64,000 nt of DNA from Olsenella profusa DSM 13989 (GTDB taxonomy: Bacteria; Actinomycetota; Coriobacteriia; Coriobacteriales; Atopobiaceae), in assembly GCF_030811115.1 (NCBI RefSeq), contig NZ_JAUSQK010000001.1:434001-498000 (forward strand). Direction: 5' to 3'. Shown here piece after piece: positions 25,927 to 34,845 of this stretch. The notes beneath the pieces are model-generated. The model did no database searches and was not told the origin of the DNA. It saw only the letters and a list, made by a program, of their open reading frames with translations. The translations under genes and the position numbers were made by a program. How positions within the stretch are numbered: the stretch's first letter is position 1; each line of letters starts with the position of its first letter.

Positions 25927-27237
25927 CTAACGCCGCCATGGGCGTCTGCGTCCGATACGCCCCCGCGGGCTCCCGTAGAGGAATCCCGTCATCTGGATGT
26001 TGGCCAGCCTCAGCCTTCTCTGTATCTCGGCGACGGCCGACTGCTTTGTCCGCTCCGAGGAGATCGAAAGGAAGACCATGCCCAGCATGTCCGCCAGCAT
26101 CAGGGCACCATCGCTCGAGAGCGGGGAGGGCAGGGCCGCCACGACGCAGTCATAGTCCGCCCTGAGCTCCTCGAGCACCGACGCCATCCGATCGTCCCGC
26201 AGCTCCTGTCCGAGGTCGCCACGAGGCTTCCCCGGGGCAATGAAGCAGAGGCCCCCATCCTCCACGCGCTGCGTGACATCGGCAAGGGACGCCTCGCCGG
26301 CCAAGAGCCCCGCGAGGCCCATGGACGGGCTAAGGCCCAGCAGCTTGCCACAGGACGCGTGCTGCGTGTCACAGTCGAGCAGGAGCGTGCGCTCTCCCCC
26401 CTGGGCACATGACGTCGCGATGGACACCGCGTTTCTCGCAGCGGACCTTTTGCCATCAACGTCCATCACAGCGATGGTCCGCGCGGCATGACGCGGCAGG
26501 AGGGGCAGAACGTCCCCGGCATCGATGATGGCAGGCATGCCGAAACGCTCCTCAAGCTCCTCCCGACTCCCAACGCCCCGGTTTCGCCCGTCCCTGACCA
26601 CCACGACTATCGCCATGGTCATGAAGCCGATGACAAACCCAATGGCGGCATTGAGCCTGTTCGATGGCGAACTCTGGCTCGTGGCCTCCTGTGGGGGCTC
26701 CACGACCGACAGGGAGCCCCCGTTCATGATCGTGGACATGTAGTCCGGGGCAATCCTGACGAGCGACTGTGCAAGTTGATAGGCATCCTGTGGCGAGGAA
26801 GCCGTGACGGTCACCGTCACCAACGGGGCCTTCTGCTCGACCTGTGTCGAGACGACCTTGCTGGCCAGGGCTGGATCGGCGTACTCCTCGAGATGGGCGT
26901 CATGGGCGGCCCTTGCAACCATCTCACCACTCCCGAAGACGAAGGCATAGGTACTGGCCAGGGAATTCGAGGTGTTGGCGTCATCGATGACCGCATAGTC
27001 CGTAGCTGTGCCCTCCGCGCCTTCGGTCTGGTTGTTCGGCCTGTTGCTGACATATATGGTAAACGACGACTGATACCGTGGAGGTATGCTCGTCACCGTG
27101 TACTCGAAGAAGAGTGCGCCCACGAGCGCCCCTCCCACAAGACACGCCAGCATGTGCCTCCCGACGGCCCTGAACGCGTCAGCGAGCCTGAGCCCCCGCT
27201 CCTCGTCGTATGAGACGTCTATGTACCCCTTGTCCAT
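25927..27237 (-). CDS. Chain-length determinant fused to a degenerate BY-kinase-like domain
   Basis: A 436-residue fusion. The N-terminal half (about 1-220) is a Wzz/YveK-type co-polymerase with two membrane segments and the FTIYVSNRP motif, starting MDKGYIDVSYDEERG. The C-terminal half (about 235-436) has the layout of a CpsD/BY-kinase ATPase, but the Walker A loop reads VDGKRSAARNA instead of GEGKST. The Walker A' strand TLLLDCDTQHA is kept, and the tail is Arg-rich without a Tyr cluster. It probably cannot phosphorylate and may regulate the polymerase structurally. Confidence 0.85.
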   Translation of the reverse strand: MDKGYIDVSYDEERGLRLADAFRAVGRHMLACLVGGALVGALFFEYTVTSIPPRYQSSFTIYVSNRPNNQTEGAEGTATDYAVIDDANTSNSLASTYAFVFGSGEMVARAAHDAHLEEYADPALASKVVSTQVEQKAPLVTVTVTASSPQDAYQLAQSLVRIAPDYMSTIMNGGSLSVVEPPQEATSQSSPSNRLNAAIGFVIGFMTMAIVVVVRDGRNRGVGSREELEERFGMPAIIDAGDVLPLLPRHAARTIAVMDVDGKRSAARNAVSIATSCAQGGERTLLLDCDTQHASCGKLLGLSPSMGLAGLLAGEASLADVTQRVEDGGLCFIAPGKPRGDLGQELRDDRMASVLEELRADYDCVVAALPSPLSSDGALMLADMLGMVFLSISSERTKQSAVAEIQRRLRLANIQMTGFLYGSPRGRIGRRRPWRR

Positions 27238-27740
27238 AAGGCTAGCCCCACTCTGTGATGACTCTGCATTTCATAAGCAAACGCCAGGCCCTCTCCCGCG
27301 GCGCGTTCGTGGTGGCGCTCGGCCGCAGAGCGCGCATGCGCCGCACGCCACCACCACGCCAAACCCCCGGTCGCTCTCCCCACAGGCATCGAGCGCGCGG
27401 GCCCTTCTGCCACCGGCTCCATCATAGTGCCCGTCCATCGGGAAGGCCGTTGGCGGCAATCAGGGCCCCTCCCTCCTCCTCTGTGACTTGCAGTCTATCG
27501 CAGTGGCGCCCCCAGCCAAACCCGGCGACGTCGGCACACGTGGGTACGTGAGGACGAAGCAACAGGTGGAACCAGCAAGAGCCATGCTATCAGTGCAGGG
27601 GTGCGCACCACAGGGCATCCATCCCCGTGGTGTCCCTCGGCTCCGGACCCCCTGAGGATGGGCTGTCGCGGGGCGCACCCATCGCGTATCCTTAGACGCG
27701 ACGGGGCACATCGGGTCGGGCAAAGAAGTTGGTTGGACAC
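27238..27740. other. Divergent gap between the two arms of the second polysaccharide segment
   Basis: No gene seen. It must carry promoters for the minus-strand chain-length gene and the plus-strand acetyltransferase, but I see no convincing -35/-10 pair for either. A 9-bp inverted repeat (GTGGTGGCG 27309-27317, CGCCACCAC 27346-27354) lies about 70 bases upstream of the minus-strand gene and may form a leader hairpin. Confidence 0.45.
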
Positions 27741-28289
27741 ATGATTTCGACGAGGGAACAGCTCAGGGGCGTGCTCGACCATGAGAGGGCACTGTATGAG
27801 GGTGCCACCGCACGGGATCACCTTGAGCGCATCATCACGCATGACATCAGCCTGAGGGTCTATAGGTTCGTCTCCCTGCTCAGGAAGACCGAGTTTCACC
27901 ACAACCGATCCGGCCTCCTCAGCAAGCTGTGCTACGCGTGGTATCGGCGAAGGAAGAACATGCTGGGCGAGCGGTTGGGCATAGAGATCTGGGACAATAC
28001 CTTCGACGCGGGCCTTCGCATCTATCATGCGGGAAACATCGTGGTCAATGGAAACTCCAGAATAGGGAAGAACTGCAGGCTTCATGGCAGCAACTGCATA
28101 GGCAACGACGGGTATTCCGAGGGAAGTCCCACGATCGGCGACAACGTTCGCTTGGGGGTGGGCGCAAAGGTCATCGGTGACGTCACGATTGCCGATGACG
28201 TGACCATCGCGGCAGGCGCGGTCGTCGTCGACTCCTTTGTGGAGCGGGGCGTCACCATTGGTGGCGTGCCCGCGAGAAGAATCAAGTAG
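27741..28289 (+). CDS. Serine-acetyltransferase-like hexapeptide acyltransferase
   Basis: A 182-residue protein with a helical N-terminal part (about 1-80) and a left-handed beta-helix of hexapeptide repeats (about 85-180): GLRIYHAGNIVVNGNSRIGK, then IGNDGYSEGSPTIGDNV, ending GGVPARRIK. The fold and HGSNCIGN match the CysE/SAT group, but in polysaccharide loci such proteins usually O-acetylate sugars, which I prefer here. I take the ATG at 27741 although a TTG 12 bases earlier is in frame. It heads a short plus-strand pair with the GT2 gene. Confidence 0.88.
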   Translation: MISTREQLRGVLDHERALYEGATARDHLERIITHDISLRVYRFVSLLRKTEFHHNRSGLLSKLCYAWYRRRKNMLGERLGIEIWDNTFDAGLRIYHAGNIVVNGNSRIGKNCRLHGSNCIGNDGYSEGSPTIGDNVRLGVGAKVIGDVTIADDVTIAAGAVVVDSFVERGVTIGGVPARRIK

Positions 28290-28368
28290 CGTGTCATCGT
28301 CGGGTGCCACGGTCGTGACGTGCGCCGTCATGGTATCGTGCAGCCAGCGACAACGATAGGAGATTCCC

Positions 28369-28404
28369 ATGAGACGGCGTGGGACAGATGGCCGGCACGG
28401 TTAA
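28369..28404 (+). CDS. Possible 11-codon leader ORF overlapping the GT2 start
   Basis: ATG at 28369 has the best ribosome-binding site in the region (ATAGGAG, 5 bases upstream) and encodes MRRRGTDGRHG before TAA at 28402-28404, downstream of the GT2 start codons in another frame. Translating ribosomes would end just inside the GT2 gene, so it may serve translational coupling. Confidence 0.35.
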   Translation: MRRRGTDGRHG

Positions 28405-29413
28405 GGTCAGCGTGATCGTCCCCGTGTACGGAGTGGAGCGGTACCTGGGACGGTGCATCGAGAGCTTGTTGGGGCAGACCCTCAGACAGCTCGAGATCAT
28501 ACTCGTCGACGATGGGTCGCCGGATGCGTGCCCGCAGATCTGCGATAGGTACGCACGGGAGCATGCGAACGTCACGGTGATCCACAAGAGGAACGAGGGG
28601 TTGGGGATGGCCAGGAACACTGGCCTCCTCCGCGCGCGAGGCGACTATGTCGCATTCGTCGACTCGGATGACTACATCGCACGGACGGGCCTGGAGAGTC
28701 TCTATGACATCGCCTGCAGACATGGTGCCGATACCGTGCTGGGCGCCTATGCCAGGGTCAGAGGTGACGGCTCGTCCCGCCAGGGGCAGAACCCCCTGGG
28801 GGGCAGCGTGTTCACGGGCAGCACCGAGATACTCACTACCGTACTGAGGGGAATGCTGGGGAGTCCGGTCGGCTATCCTGATGACATGTACCAGATGATG
28901 TCGGTGTGGCTGGGGATCTATTCCCGAAAGATCATCTGTGACAACGACATCCGATTCTGCTCCGAGAGGCAGCTCATCTCCGAGGACCTCATCTTTGACC
29001 TCGACTACTACCCGCACGCGCAGCGGGTGGCCATCAGTGACTGTGACTACTATTACTATTGCGAGAACGGGTCGTCCCTCACCACGGCGTACCGAGGCGA
29101 TCGCTTTGAGATGGATCGAAGGCTGTACCAGGAGCTCGAGAGACGCTGCACCGCCTTGGGGCTGGACGCGCAGGACAGGCTGGACAGGAGCTTTCTGGGA
29201 CGGGCCCGCCAGTGCCTCTATGCCGAGGTCAGGTGCCAACCATGGCGCGTCGCTCGGGCCAACATGAGGCGGATCTGCTCAGATGGGTTCCTGACGGAGC
29301 GAGTGCGTCGCTACCCCATGCGGCGATACCCCCCCAAGCTGCGCCTGCTTGCCTTCCTTATGGAGCATAGGGCTGTCGACCTGCTGTACGTCATATGCGC
29401 CGCATTCAAGTGA
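28388..29413 (+). CDS. Family 2 glycosyltransferase
   Basis: GT-A enzyme of 341 residues. It shows VSVIVPVYGVERYLGRCIES (about 7-26), ILVDDGSPDACP (about 38-49), GMARNTGL and the metal-binding FVDSDDYI (about 88-95), all canonical. The second half (about 100-341) has SVWLGIYSRKII and ISEDLIFDLDYY, typical of capsule GT2 enzymes. I start it at ATG 28388 (MAGTVKV); GTG at 28379 is also in frame and neither has a strong ribosome site, hence the coupling idea. It converges with the minus-strand GT4 18 bases further on. Confidence 0.92.
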   Translation: MAGTVKVSVIVPVYGVERYLGRCIESLLGQTLRQLEIILVDDGSPDACPQICDRYAREHANVTVIHKRNEGLGMARNTGLLRARGDYVAFVDSDDYIARTGLESLYDIACRHGADTVLGAYARVRGDGSSRQGQNPLGGSVFTGSTEILTTVLRGMLGSPVGYPDDMYQMMSVWLGIYSRKIICDNDIRFCSERQLISEDLIFDLDYYPHAQRVAISDCDYYYYCENGSSLTTAYRGDRFEMDRRLYQELERRCTALGLDAQDRLDRSFLGRARQCLYAEVRCQPWRVARANMRRICSDGFLTERVRRYPMRRYPPKLRLLAFLMEHRAVDLLYVICAAFK

Positions 29414-29431
29414 GTGCGGCGCACGCTGGGT

Positions 29432-30655
29432 CTAGGTACGCTCGCCCGGCACCAGCCTGTCGTAGATGTCCTGGTAATGAGTGACCTTCGTCCCCCAGGT
29501 GTAGTGCTCGGCCCTTCCGCGCGCCCTGCCGCCCCGACGCTCGCGCTCCTCGGGCGAGGCGATGCACTCGATCAGGGCCTCCTGCAGCGAGCGCACGTAG
29601 GAGCCCTGGTCCGTCCCCGCATAGAGCCAGCCCACGCCGGCATCCACCATCTCGGCACCGCCGAAGCGACCTATCGTGATGACCGGCAGGCCACGGGCCA
29701 TGGCCTCCAGCACGACGCTCCCCGAGGTCTCGCGCAGGCTTGGCATGACCAGCACGTCAGCGTTCTGGTACTCCTCCGTCATCCCCTCGAAGGATGCTGC
29801 GCCGGTCAGCACGACACGATCCCGCAGCCGTGCGTCCCCTTGGCAGCGGCGCCCGAGGGCCTCCCGACAGGATCCGTCGCCCACGATGCGACATTCGCAG
29901 CGCACGTCAGCCGGTAGCCCGGCAAGGGCGTCCAGCAGGAGGTCGTGACCCTTGCGATAGACGAGCCTCCCAGCAACGAGAATCGTGCAGCCATCGTGCC
30001 GCCGACGTCGTCGCCGCGCAAGCTCCTGCTCCCCCACGCCAATCTCTGGATACGGCCTGGCATCCTGGCCCCCACAGAGGTCCCCTAGATAGTCCTGCGT
30101 CTCCCTGTTGGCAAACAGCACATGGTCAACCCTGCCCAACACGCCCGACGTGGCCAGGTGCCACCGGCTGAGCGCATTGGCGGCCCGACGCACGAGCTCC
30201 TGCGCCTCGTGCCCCTGGGCATAGCCCCTGAGCCCCGGCGGTATGTACTCGGCACCTCCCACGGGCCCGCACACGAAGGGCACGTTCCCAATCCTGCCAT
30301 AGTCGCCGATGGCTCTGAACTCGACGGGGGTGACCTGGTGGATGAGGTCTATCGCCTCAGAGGCGCAGATGCGCGCGGCCGTGGCGTAGGCACGCCTGTT
30401 CCAGATACCCAGGCGCCCGGAATAGAGGGACTCCCCAAGGAGCCTCTTGCACACGGACGGGATGTCCACGTAATGGAAGCGGATGTCGCACGCCGGGTGC
30501 GCCGCCAGGTACCTCTCTATCGGCTCGCGCTGCTCCTCCTTGGTCAGCACATGGACACGGTTCGAGCGTGCGCTCTCGAACGGGACGCTCCATCCGATCT
30601 TGTCCTCGCTGCCTGCGTAGGGATCGCAGGAGTATGCCACGTAGAGGATGTTCAC
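29432..30655 (-). CDS. Family 4 glycosyltransferase
   Basis: GT-B enzyme of 407 residues. It starts MNILYVAYSCDPYAGSED with DLIHQVTPVEFRAIG (about 104-118). The donor domain has ILVAGRLVYRKGHDLLLDAL (about 225-244), VMPSLRETSGSVVLEAMARG (EX7E type, about 309-328) and GRFGGAEMV. The start is GTG at 30655, overlapping the radical SAM stop as GTGA. The three genes GT4, radical SAM and GT4 form one minus-strand unit, this being its last. Confidence 0.9.
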   Translation of the reverse strand: MNILYVAYSCDPYAGSEDKIGWSVPFESARSNRVHVLTKEEQREPIERYLAAHPACDIRFHYVDIPSVCKRLLGESLYSGRLGIWNRRAYATAARICASEAIDLIHQVTPVEFRAIGDYGRIGNVPFVCGPVGGAEYIPPGLRGYAQGHEAQELVRRAANALSRWHLATSGVLGRVDHVLFANRETQDYLGDLCGGQDARPYPEIGVGEQELARRRRRRHDGCTILVAGRLVYRKGHDLLLDALAGLPADVRCECRIVGDGSCREALGRRCQGDARLRDRVVLTGAASFEGMTEEYQNADVLVMPSLRETSGSVVLEAMARGLPVITIGRFGGAEMVDAGVGWLYAGTDQGSYVRSLQEALIECIASPEERERRGGRARGRAEHYTWGTKVTHYQDIYDRLVPGERT

Positions 30656-31854
30656 CGCGTGTTCCCCAGCTGCCCCTTGAGGTCGTCGCCCACGATCTCC
30701 TCGCCCGTTCGGTGTCTCAGCTGCTCCAGGGAGGCCGCGCTCAGGCCGTTGTCGGCCACGGCCCCATGGTCACAGGTGCTGCACCGATCCAGCCGCTCCT
30801 TGGTGAGCTTCCCGTCGCGATAGTCCCGGCACACCTTGTTCTCGTACATGCTGTACTTCTTCTTCCTGCCCGCCCTCAGGAACTTGTGCACGAGGACCCA
30901 CCTGAGGGGCGTCAGGATGTGCTTGCGCATGGCAGGCGACACGGAGCCGATCATCCAGCAGTTGCGGTCGCAGTGCCTGACCTTCCCCCTCACCACGTCG
31001 GCCTGCACGCTGTTCCAGACCTCATCCCACGTCTGCTCGTTGAGGTTGCCCATGACCTCCTTGCTCTTGGTGCCGTTGCAGGGCATCACGTCGCCATAGG
31101 GGTCGATGAAGAAGGTGTCGTAGCTCATGTCACAGGGAAGCAGCCTGGGCTGTCCGTAGATGTAGTTGATCAGGCCGTGGTTGAAGTAGGCCCGAAACCA
31201 CTTCTTGGGCTCGTTGGAGGCAAGGAGCTCGTTGATCAGGTCCTCGAAGTTCTTCGCGACCATTGGGCGGTTGTGGATGATGTTCCTGGCCTCGACGAAG
31301 TAGAAGCTGTTGTGCAGCGACGCCGTGGCGAACTCCATGCCCATCTCGTTGGAGATGCGATACAGCGGCACGAGGTCGGGGGCGTTCGCATCCTGGACCG
31401 TCATGCCGAAGCCGACGTCGGTCATCCCCATGTCGCGGAGCTTCTTGAGCGTCGAGTAGCCCCGCTGATACCCGTCCTGCAGGCCGCGAATCTCGTTGTT
31501 CGTCTGCTCGAGGCCCTCGATGGATATGCGGATGCCGATGTCGGGAAACTCCTTGCAGAGGTCCACGATGCGATCGGTGAAGAAGCCGTTCGTCGAGATG
31601 ACGATGCGGTCCGACCTCTTGTAGAGCTCCCGGACGACGTCCTTGAGATCCTCCCTGATGAAGGGCTCACCCCCGGTGATGTTGGTAAAGTACATCCTGG
31701 GAAGCTTGGCTATCGTCCCCAGGGAGATCTCCTCCTCTGGCCTCGAGGGCGCCTTGTAGCGGCTGCACATCGTGCAGCGGGCGTTGCAACGGTAGGTCAC
31801 GATGACCGTGCCGTTGAGCTTCTCGTTGCCCCTGGCCACTCTTCTTCCTGCCAT
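30652..31854 (-). CDS. Radical SAM/SPASM enzyme between two glycosyltransferases
   Basis: A 400-residue radical SAM protein. The cluster motif CNARCTMC lies at about 23-30, GGEPFIREDL (about 61-70) and the later barrel strands RIVISTNGFF and RISIEGLEQT are regular. The C-terminal SPASM-like region has CDMSYDTFFIDPYGDVMPC, then CDRNC and CSTC, so auxiliary iron-sulfur clusters are expected. SPASM enzymes modify peptides or small molecules; the substrate here is unknown, and a sugar or glycan modification is suggested only by context. ATG 31854 has AGGAAGG upstream. Confidence 0.9.
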   Translation of the reverse strand: MAGRRVARGNEKLNGTVIVTYRCNARCTMCSRYKAPSRPEEEISLGTIAKLPRMYFTNITGGEPFIREDLKDVVRELYKRSDRIVISTNGFFTDRIVDLCKEFPDIGIRISIEGLEQTNNEIRGLQDGYQRGYSTLKKLRDMGMTDVGFGMTVQDANAPDLVPLYRISNEMGMEFATASLHNSFYFVEARNIIHNRPMVAKNFEDLINELLASNEPKKWFRAYFNHGLINYIYGQPRLLPCDMSYDTFFIDPYGDVMPCNGTKSKEVMGNLNEQTWDEVWNSVQADVVRGKVRHCDRNCWMIGSVSPAMRKHILTPLRWVLVHKFLRAGRKKKYSMYENKVCRDYRDGKLTKERLDRCSTCDHGAVADNGLSAASLEQLRHRTGEEIVGDDLKGQLGNTR

Positions 31855-31864
31855 CAGCCTTCCT

Positions 31865-33133
31865 CTATCCCCCGGCCCGCAGCCGCCCGTAGCGGCCCAC
31901 GAGATCGCTTATGTACGTGGCCTGGTCGCACCTGGTGAGGACGTACTCCCTGCACGCTGCCTGCATGTGACGGTAGTCCGTCACGTCCATGCTCGTCGCC
32001 CTCCCGATCGCCTGCGCAAGCGACCCCACATCCCCCGCCTCGCAGGAGCAGCCTGTCCTCCCCCCCATCACCAGCTCGGGAATGCCTCCTATGCGCGTCC
32101 CGATGACGGGCGTGCCCTGGGCGAACGCCTCGATGATCGAATAGGGCATGTTCTCACGCCACACGGAGGGGACCACCGCGAAGGATGCCTGCCGTACGAG
32201 CCGCCTCAGCTCATCCCCGCTCTTGGAGCCCACAAGCCGCACGTGATCGGCGCCCTGGGCCTCGCCGAGCAGCTCGAGGAGCGCATCGCGACGGGGACCA
32301 TCGCCGGCGATGACCAACGACCAGTCCCCCGGCAGTGACGGCAGCACGGCCAGGAAGGCCCTGACGAGCAGCTCGACACCCTTCTCATGTGAGAGCCTGC
32401 CAAAGAAGAGCAGGTACGGATGTGTGCGATCCGTTGCATCCCCGGCACCCCCGGCACGTTCCATGAGGTCGTCGGGCGCAAAGTTCTGCATGGCGACGAC
32501 CTTGTGGGCAGGGATGCCGCCCTCGACCAGCTTGTCCCGCATGAACACGGAGGGGGCGATGAAGAGGCCCACCTTCCCATAGCTCCCATGCCTACGCAGG
32601 AACTCCGCCTCCGCGACGGCAAGCGCGCTCTTGGCAAGGGAGGACTTCACGCAGCGCTTTCGCGCACAGTGCATGAAGTGCCCGTCAAGGCAGTCGTCAC
32701 AGACGGCTCCCCCACCATCGAGCATGGTGTAGGCGGGGCACACGAGCACGTAGTCATGAGCCGTATAGACCACGGGGATGCCCTGGGCCGCCGGTGCATC
32801 GAGTATCGAGAAGGAGATCTGCCGGTGCACGAGGTTGAGGTGAATGACATCGGGTCTGAACTCCCTGCACAGGGCATCGAACTTCCTCTTGGCCTCACGC
32901 GAGTAGATGAGAGACGTCGCGGACCCCAGCCTCTGGGTCAGGGAGGCGGGCTTGTCGTACTCCCTTGGGGAGACGAAGTACCTGGCCTGCTCACAGGGAA
33001 GGTTGCGGTCGTCCTGCATGGAGAAGCACGCCACCTCATGGCCCTTGCTCCTCAGGCCCTCCGCAAGTGCGAAGTAGTAGGCCTCGGAGCCACCCCTGCG
33101 GTAGTGGAACTTGTTCACCAGCAGTATCCTCAT
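31865..33133 (-). CDS. Family 4 glycosyltransferase
   Basis: GT-B enzyme of 422 residues. The N-terminus MRILLVNKFHYRRGGSEAYY is followed by IHLNLVHRQISFSIL and the C-rich CDDCLDGHFMHCARKRCVKS segment seen in several capsule GT4 enzymes. The donor domain has LLFFGRLSHEKGVELLVRAF (about 243-262) and VPSVWRENMPYSIIEAFAQG (about 322-341). ATG 33133 follows AAGGAGG at a spacing of 8, which rules out the longer upstream frame. First gene of the GT4/radical SAM/GT4 unit. Confidence 0.93.
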   Translation of the reverse strand: MRILLVNKFHYRRGGSEAYYFALAEGLRSKGHEVACFSMQDDRNLPCEQARYFVSPREYDKPASLTQRLGSATSLIYSREAKRKFDALCREFRPDVIHLNLVHRQISFSILDAPAAQGIPVVYTAHDYVLVCPAYTMLDGGGAVCDDCLDGHFMHCARKRCVKSSLAKSALAVAEAEFLRRHGSYGKVGLFIAPSVFMRDKLVEGGIPAHKVVAMQNFAPDDLMERAGGAGDATDRTHPYLLFFGRLSHEKGVELLVRAFLAVLPSLPGDWSLVIAGDGPRRDALLELLGEAQGADHVRLVGSKSGDELRRLVRQASFAVVPSVWRENMPYSIIEAFAQGTPVIGTRIGGIPELVMGGRTGCSCEAGDVGSLAQAIGRATSMDVTDYRHMQAACREYVLTRCDQATYISDLVGRYGRLRAGG

Positions 33134-33550
33134 CAGCCGATCCTCCTTTCTGACGAGGCATGAGGGCCCATGCGCCCTCCGCCCCTGTGGGCGGATGGCG
33201 CAGGTGCGCGGACACGGGCACCGAGCCGAAAGGCCATGGGATCGTTGGACGGCTGGGCGCGGGCCTCCCACACCACACCGGCACGTTCCCGGAAGGGTGC
33301 GGCATCCACGCCGCCGGAGGCCCCTTTGCCCCTGCCCATCAGGCACGCGATACCATATCATATGCCTGCCGGCAGGCTCACGGGCACATCCTCGCGCCCA
33401 GACAAAAAGCGCTCGTGCCGGGTGCCCTCCTCACACGCCCCTCCGCGTGCAGACGGTGCCGCAGGCTCATGCGTCCCACGAGGAGGCCATCGCACCCCAT
33501 GCGGCCGGCAGCAGGGCGGTCCCGTGCCTCGACTGCCATGGTCATGGGCC
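33134..33550 (-). promoter_or_regulatory. Upstream region of the GT4/radical SAM unit with an operator-like palindrome
   Basis: No gene is visible between ispF and the GT4. On the minus strand a TATGAT -10 candidate (33357-33362) lies directly beside a perfect 14-bp palindrome GCCTGCCGGCAGGC (33364-33377) placed where the -35/-10 spacer would be; the -35 itself is weak, as for an activated or repressed promoter. The leader would be about 215 bases. Confidence 0.45.
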
Positions 33551-34039
33551 CTATTCCCGTCCCAGCAGGCACACGGCCCAGGCGGCGATGCCCTCCTCGC
33601 GTCCCACGAAGCCCAGGCGCTCGGTGGTGGTCGCCTTCACGCCCATGTGCTCCACGGGAATGCCCAGGGCCTCTGCCATGGCCATGCGCATGGCAGCGCG
33701 GTAGGGGGCGAGCCTGGGAACCTGCGCCGCAATGGTGCAGTCCGCATCCACGACCTGCCAGCCCTCCTCGCGCACCAGGTAGGCAACGCGCCGCAGCAGC
33801 CTGCGAGAGTCCGCACCCGCATAGACAGGATCCGTATCGGGGAAGAGCTGGCCGATGTCACCCTGGCGCAGGGCACCGAGCAGGGCGTCCATCAGGGCGT
33901 GGATGACCACGTCCGCATCGGAGTGACCGGCGAGGCCGCGGTCGTCGGGCACGGAGACGCCCCCCAGCATGAGCGGGCGACCATCCTCCGGCGCCGCGAA
34001 GGCGTGCACGTCAAAGCCATGGCCGATGCGCAGCCGCAT
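33551..34039 (-). CDS. ispF: 2-C-methyl-D-erythritol 2,4-cyclodiphosphate synthase
   Basis: Fifth step of the MEP isoprenoid pathway: converts CDP-methylerythritol 2-phosphate to the cyclic diphosphate, releasing CMP. The 162 residues have zinc ligands Asp10 and His12 (IGHGFDVH) and His47 (HSDADVVIHAL), with GVKATTTERLGFVGR near the C-terminus. The start at ATG 34039 overlaps the ispD stop (TGATG) and follows AAGGGGG. Third gene of the disA-ispD-ispF set, after which the second polysaccharide segment begins. Confidence 0.97.
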   Translation of the reverse strand: MRLRIGHGFDVHAFAAPEDGRPLMLGGVSVPDDRGLAGHSDADVVIHALMDALLGALRQGDIGQLFPDTDPVYAGADSRRLLRRVAYLVREEGWQVVDADCTIAAQVPRLAPYRAAMRMAMAEALGIPVEHMGVKATTTERLGFVGREEGIAAWAVCLLGRE

Positions 34040-34845
34040 CACAGGCCCCCTTCCATGGGGCTGATGCCACAGCCCTCGCTCATGAGGCGCGCCTCCATGA
34101 AGGCCTGGGCGATGAGGAAGTCGTTGGGATGAGTCACCTTGAGGTTGGTGGTGGACGTCTCGACGCAGGCGATCCGGCCACCGCGTCGCTCCACGAGCGA
34201 CGCATCATCGGTCCCCCGGTAGTCGTCAAAGCGTGCCGCGCGATGCGCCGCCTTCAGCGTGCGCGTGCGAAACGCCTGCGGGGTCTGCGCCGCCCAGTAG
34301 AAGCTGCGATCGGGCGTGGCCACCACCGTCTCGCCCTCCACGAGCTTGAGGGTGTCCGTGGAGCGCGCGGCGCAGATGGCGCCATCAAGCCCCTCGTCCG
34401 CACGAAGCCGAGCGACGCACGTCTCGATGGCAGGGGTCTCGATGAGCGGGCGTGCGGCATCGTGCACGGCGACGAGCGCGAGCGTCTCGTCCATGGCCGC
34501 AAGGCCCGCGGACACGGAGTCCTGGCGCGTGGCCCCACCCCGGGCGAGCACCACGGGCGCGTCCAGGCTCACACGCGGGAGCACCTCGCTGCGCACGTCC
34601 TGCAGGCGCCCCTCGGCAACCACCAGCACGATCTGCGCCACGGACGGAGCCCGGTCGAACGCGATGAGCGACCAGCACACGATGGGCAGGCCGCAGAGCT
34701 CGACGTACTGCTTGCCGCACGCATCGCCAAAGCGTTCCCCTACACCCCCGGCCACGATGAGCGCGCACGTGTCCGCCGACCGCTCGGGCGCGGCGAGGCG
34801 CTGGGGCAGGACGCAGGGCGTGGGCGTGAGGCCAGGGACACTCAT
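34039..34845 (-). CDS. ispD: 2-C-methyl-D-erythritol 4-phosphate cytidylyltransferase
   Basis: Third step of the MEP pathway: joins CTP and methylerythritol phosphate. The 268 residues are somewhat long because of an N-terminal tail of about 25 residues. The nucleotide-binding loop ALIVAGGVGERFG lies at 28-40, GKQYVELCGLPI follows, then VAVHDAARPLI (about 133-143) and TQTPQ-like AAQTPQAF. I start it at ATG 34845, which overlaps the disA stop as ATGA. Next gene is ispF, a common pairing. Confidence 0.96.
   Translation of the reverse strand: MSVPGLTPTPCVLPQRLAAPERSADTCALIVAGGVGERFGDACGKQYVELCGLPIVCWSLIAFDRAPSVAQIVLVVAEGRLQDVRSEVLPRVSLDAPVVLARGGATRQDSVSAGLAAMDETLALVAVHDAARPLIETPAIETCVARLRADEGLDGAICAARSTDTLKLVEGETVVATPDRSFYWAAQTPQAFRTRTLKAAHRAARFDDYRGTDDASLVERRGGRIACVETSTTNLKVTHPNDFLIAQAFMEARLMSEGCGISPMEGGL

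Noticed and set aside
27495-28370. 291-codon minus-strand ORF opposite the acetyltransferase
   Set aside because: The plus strand carries clear hexapeptide repeats; the minus frame is a shadow.
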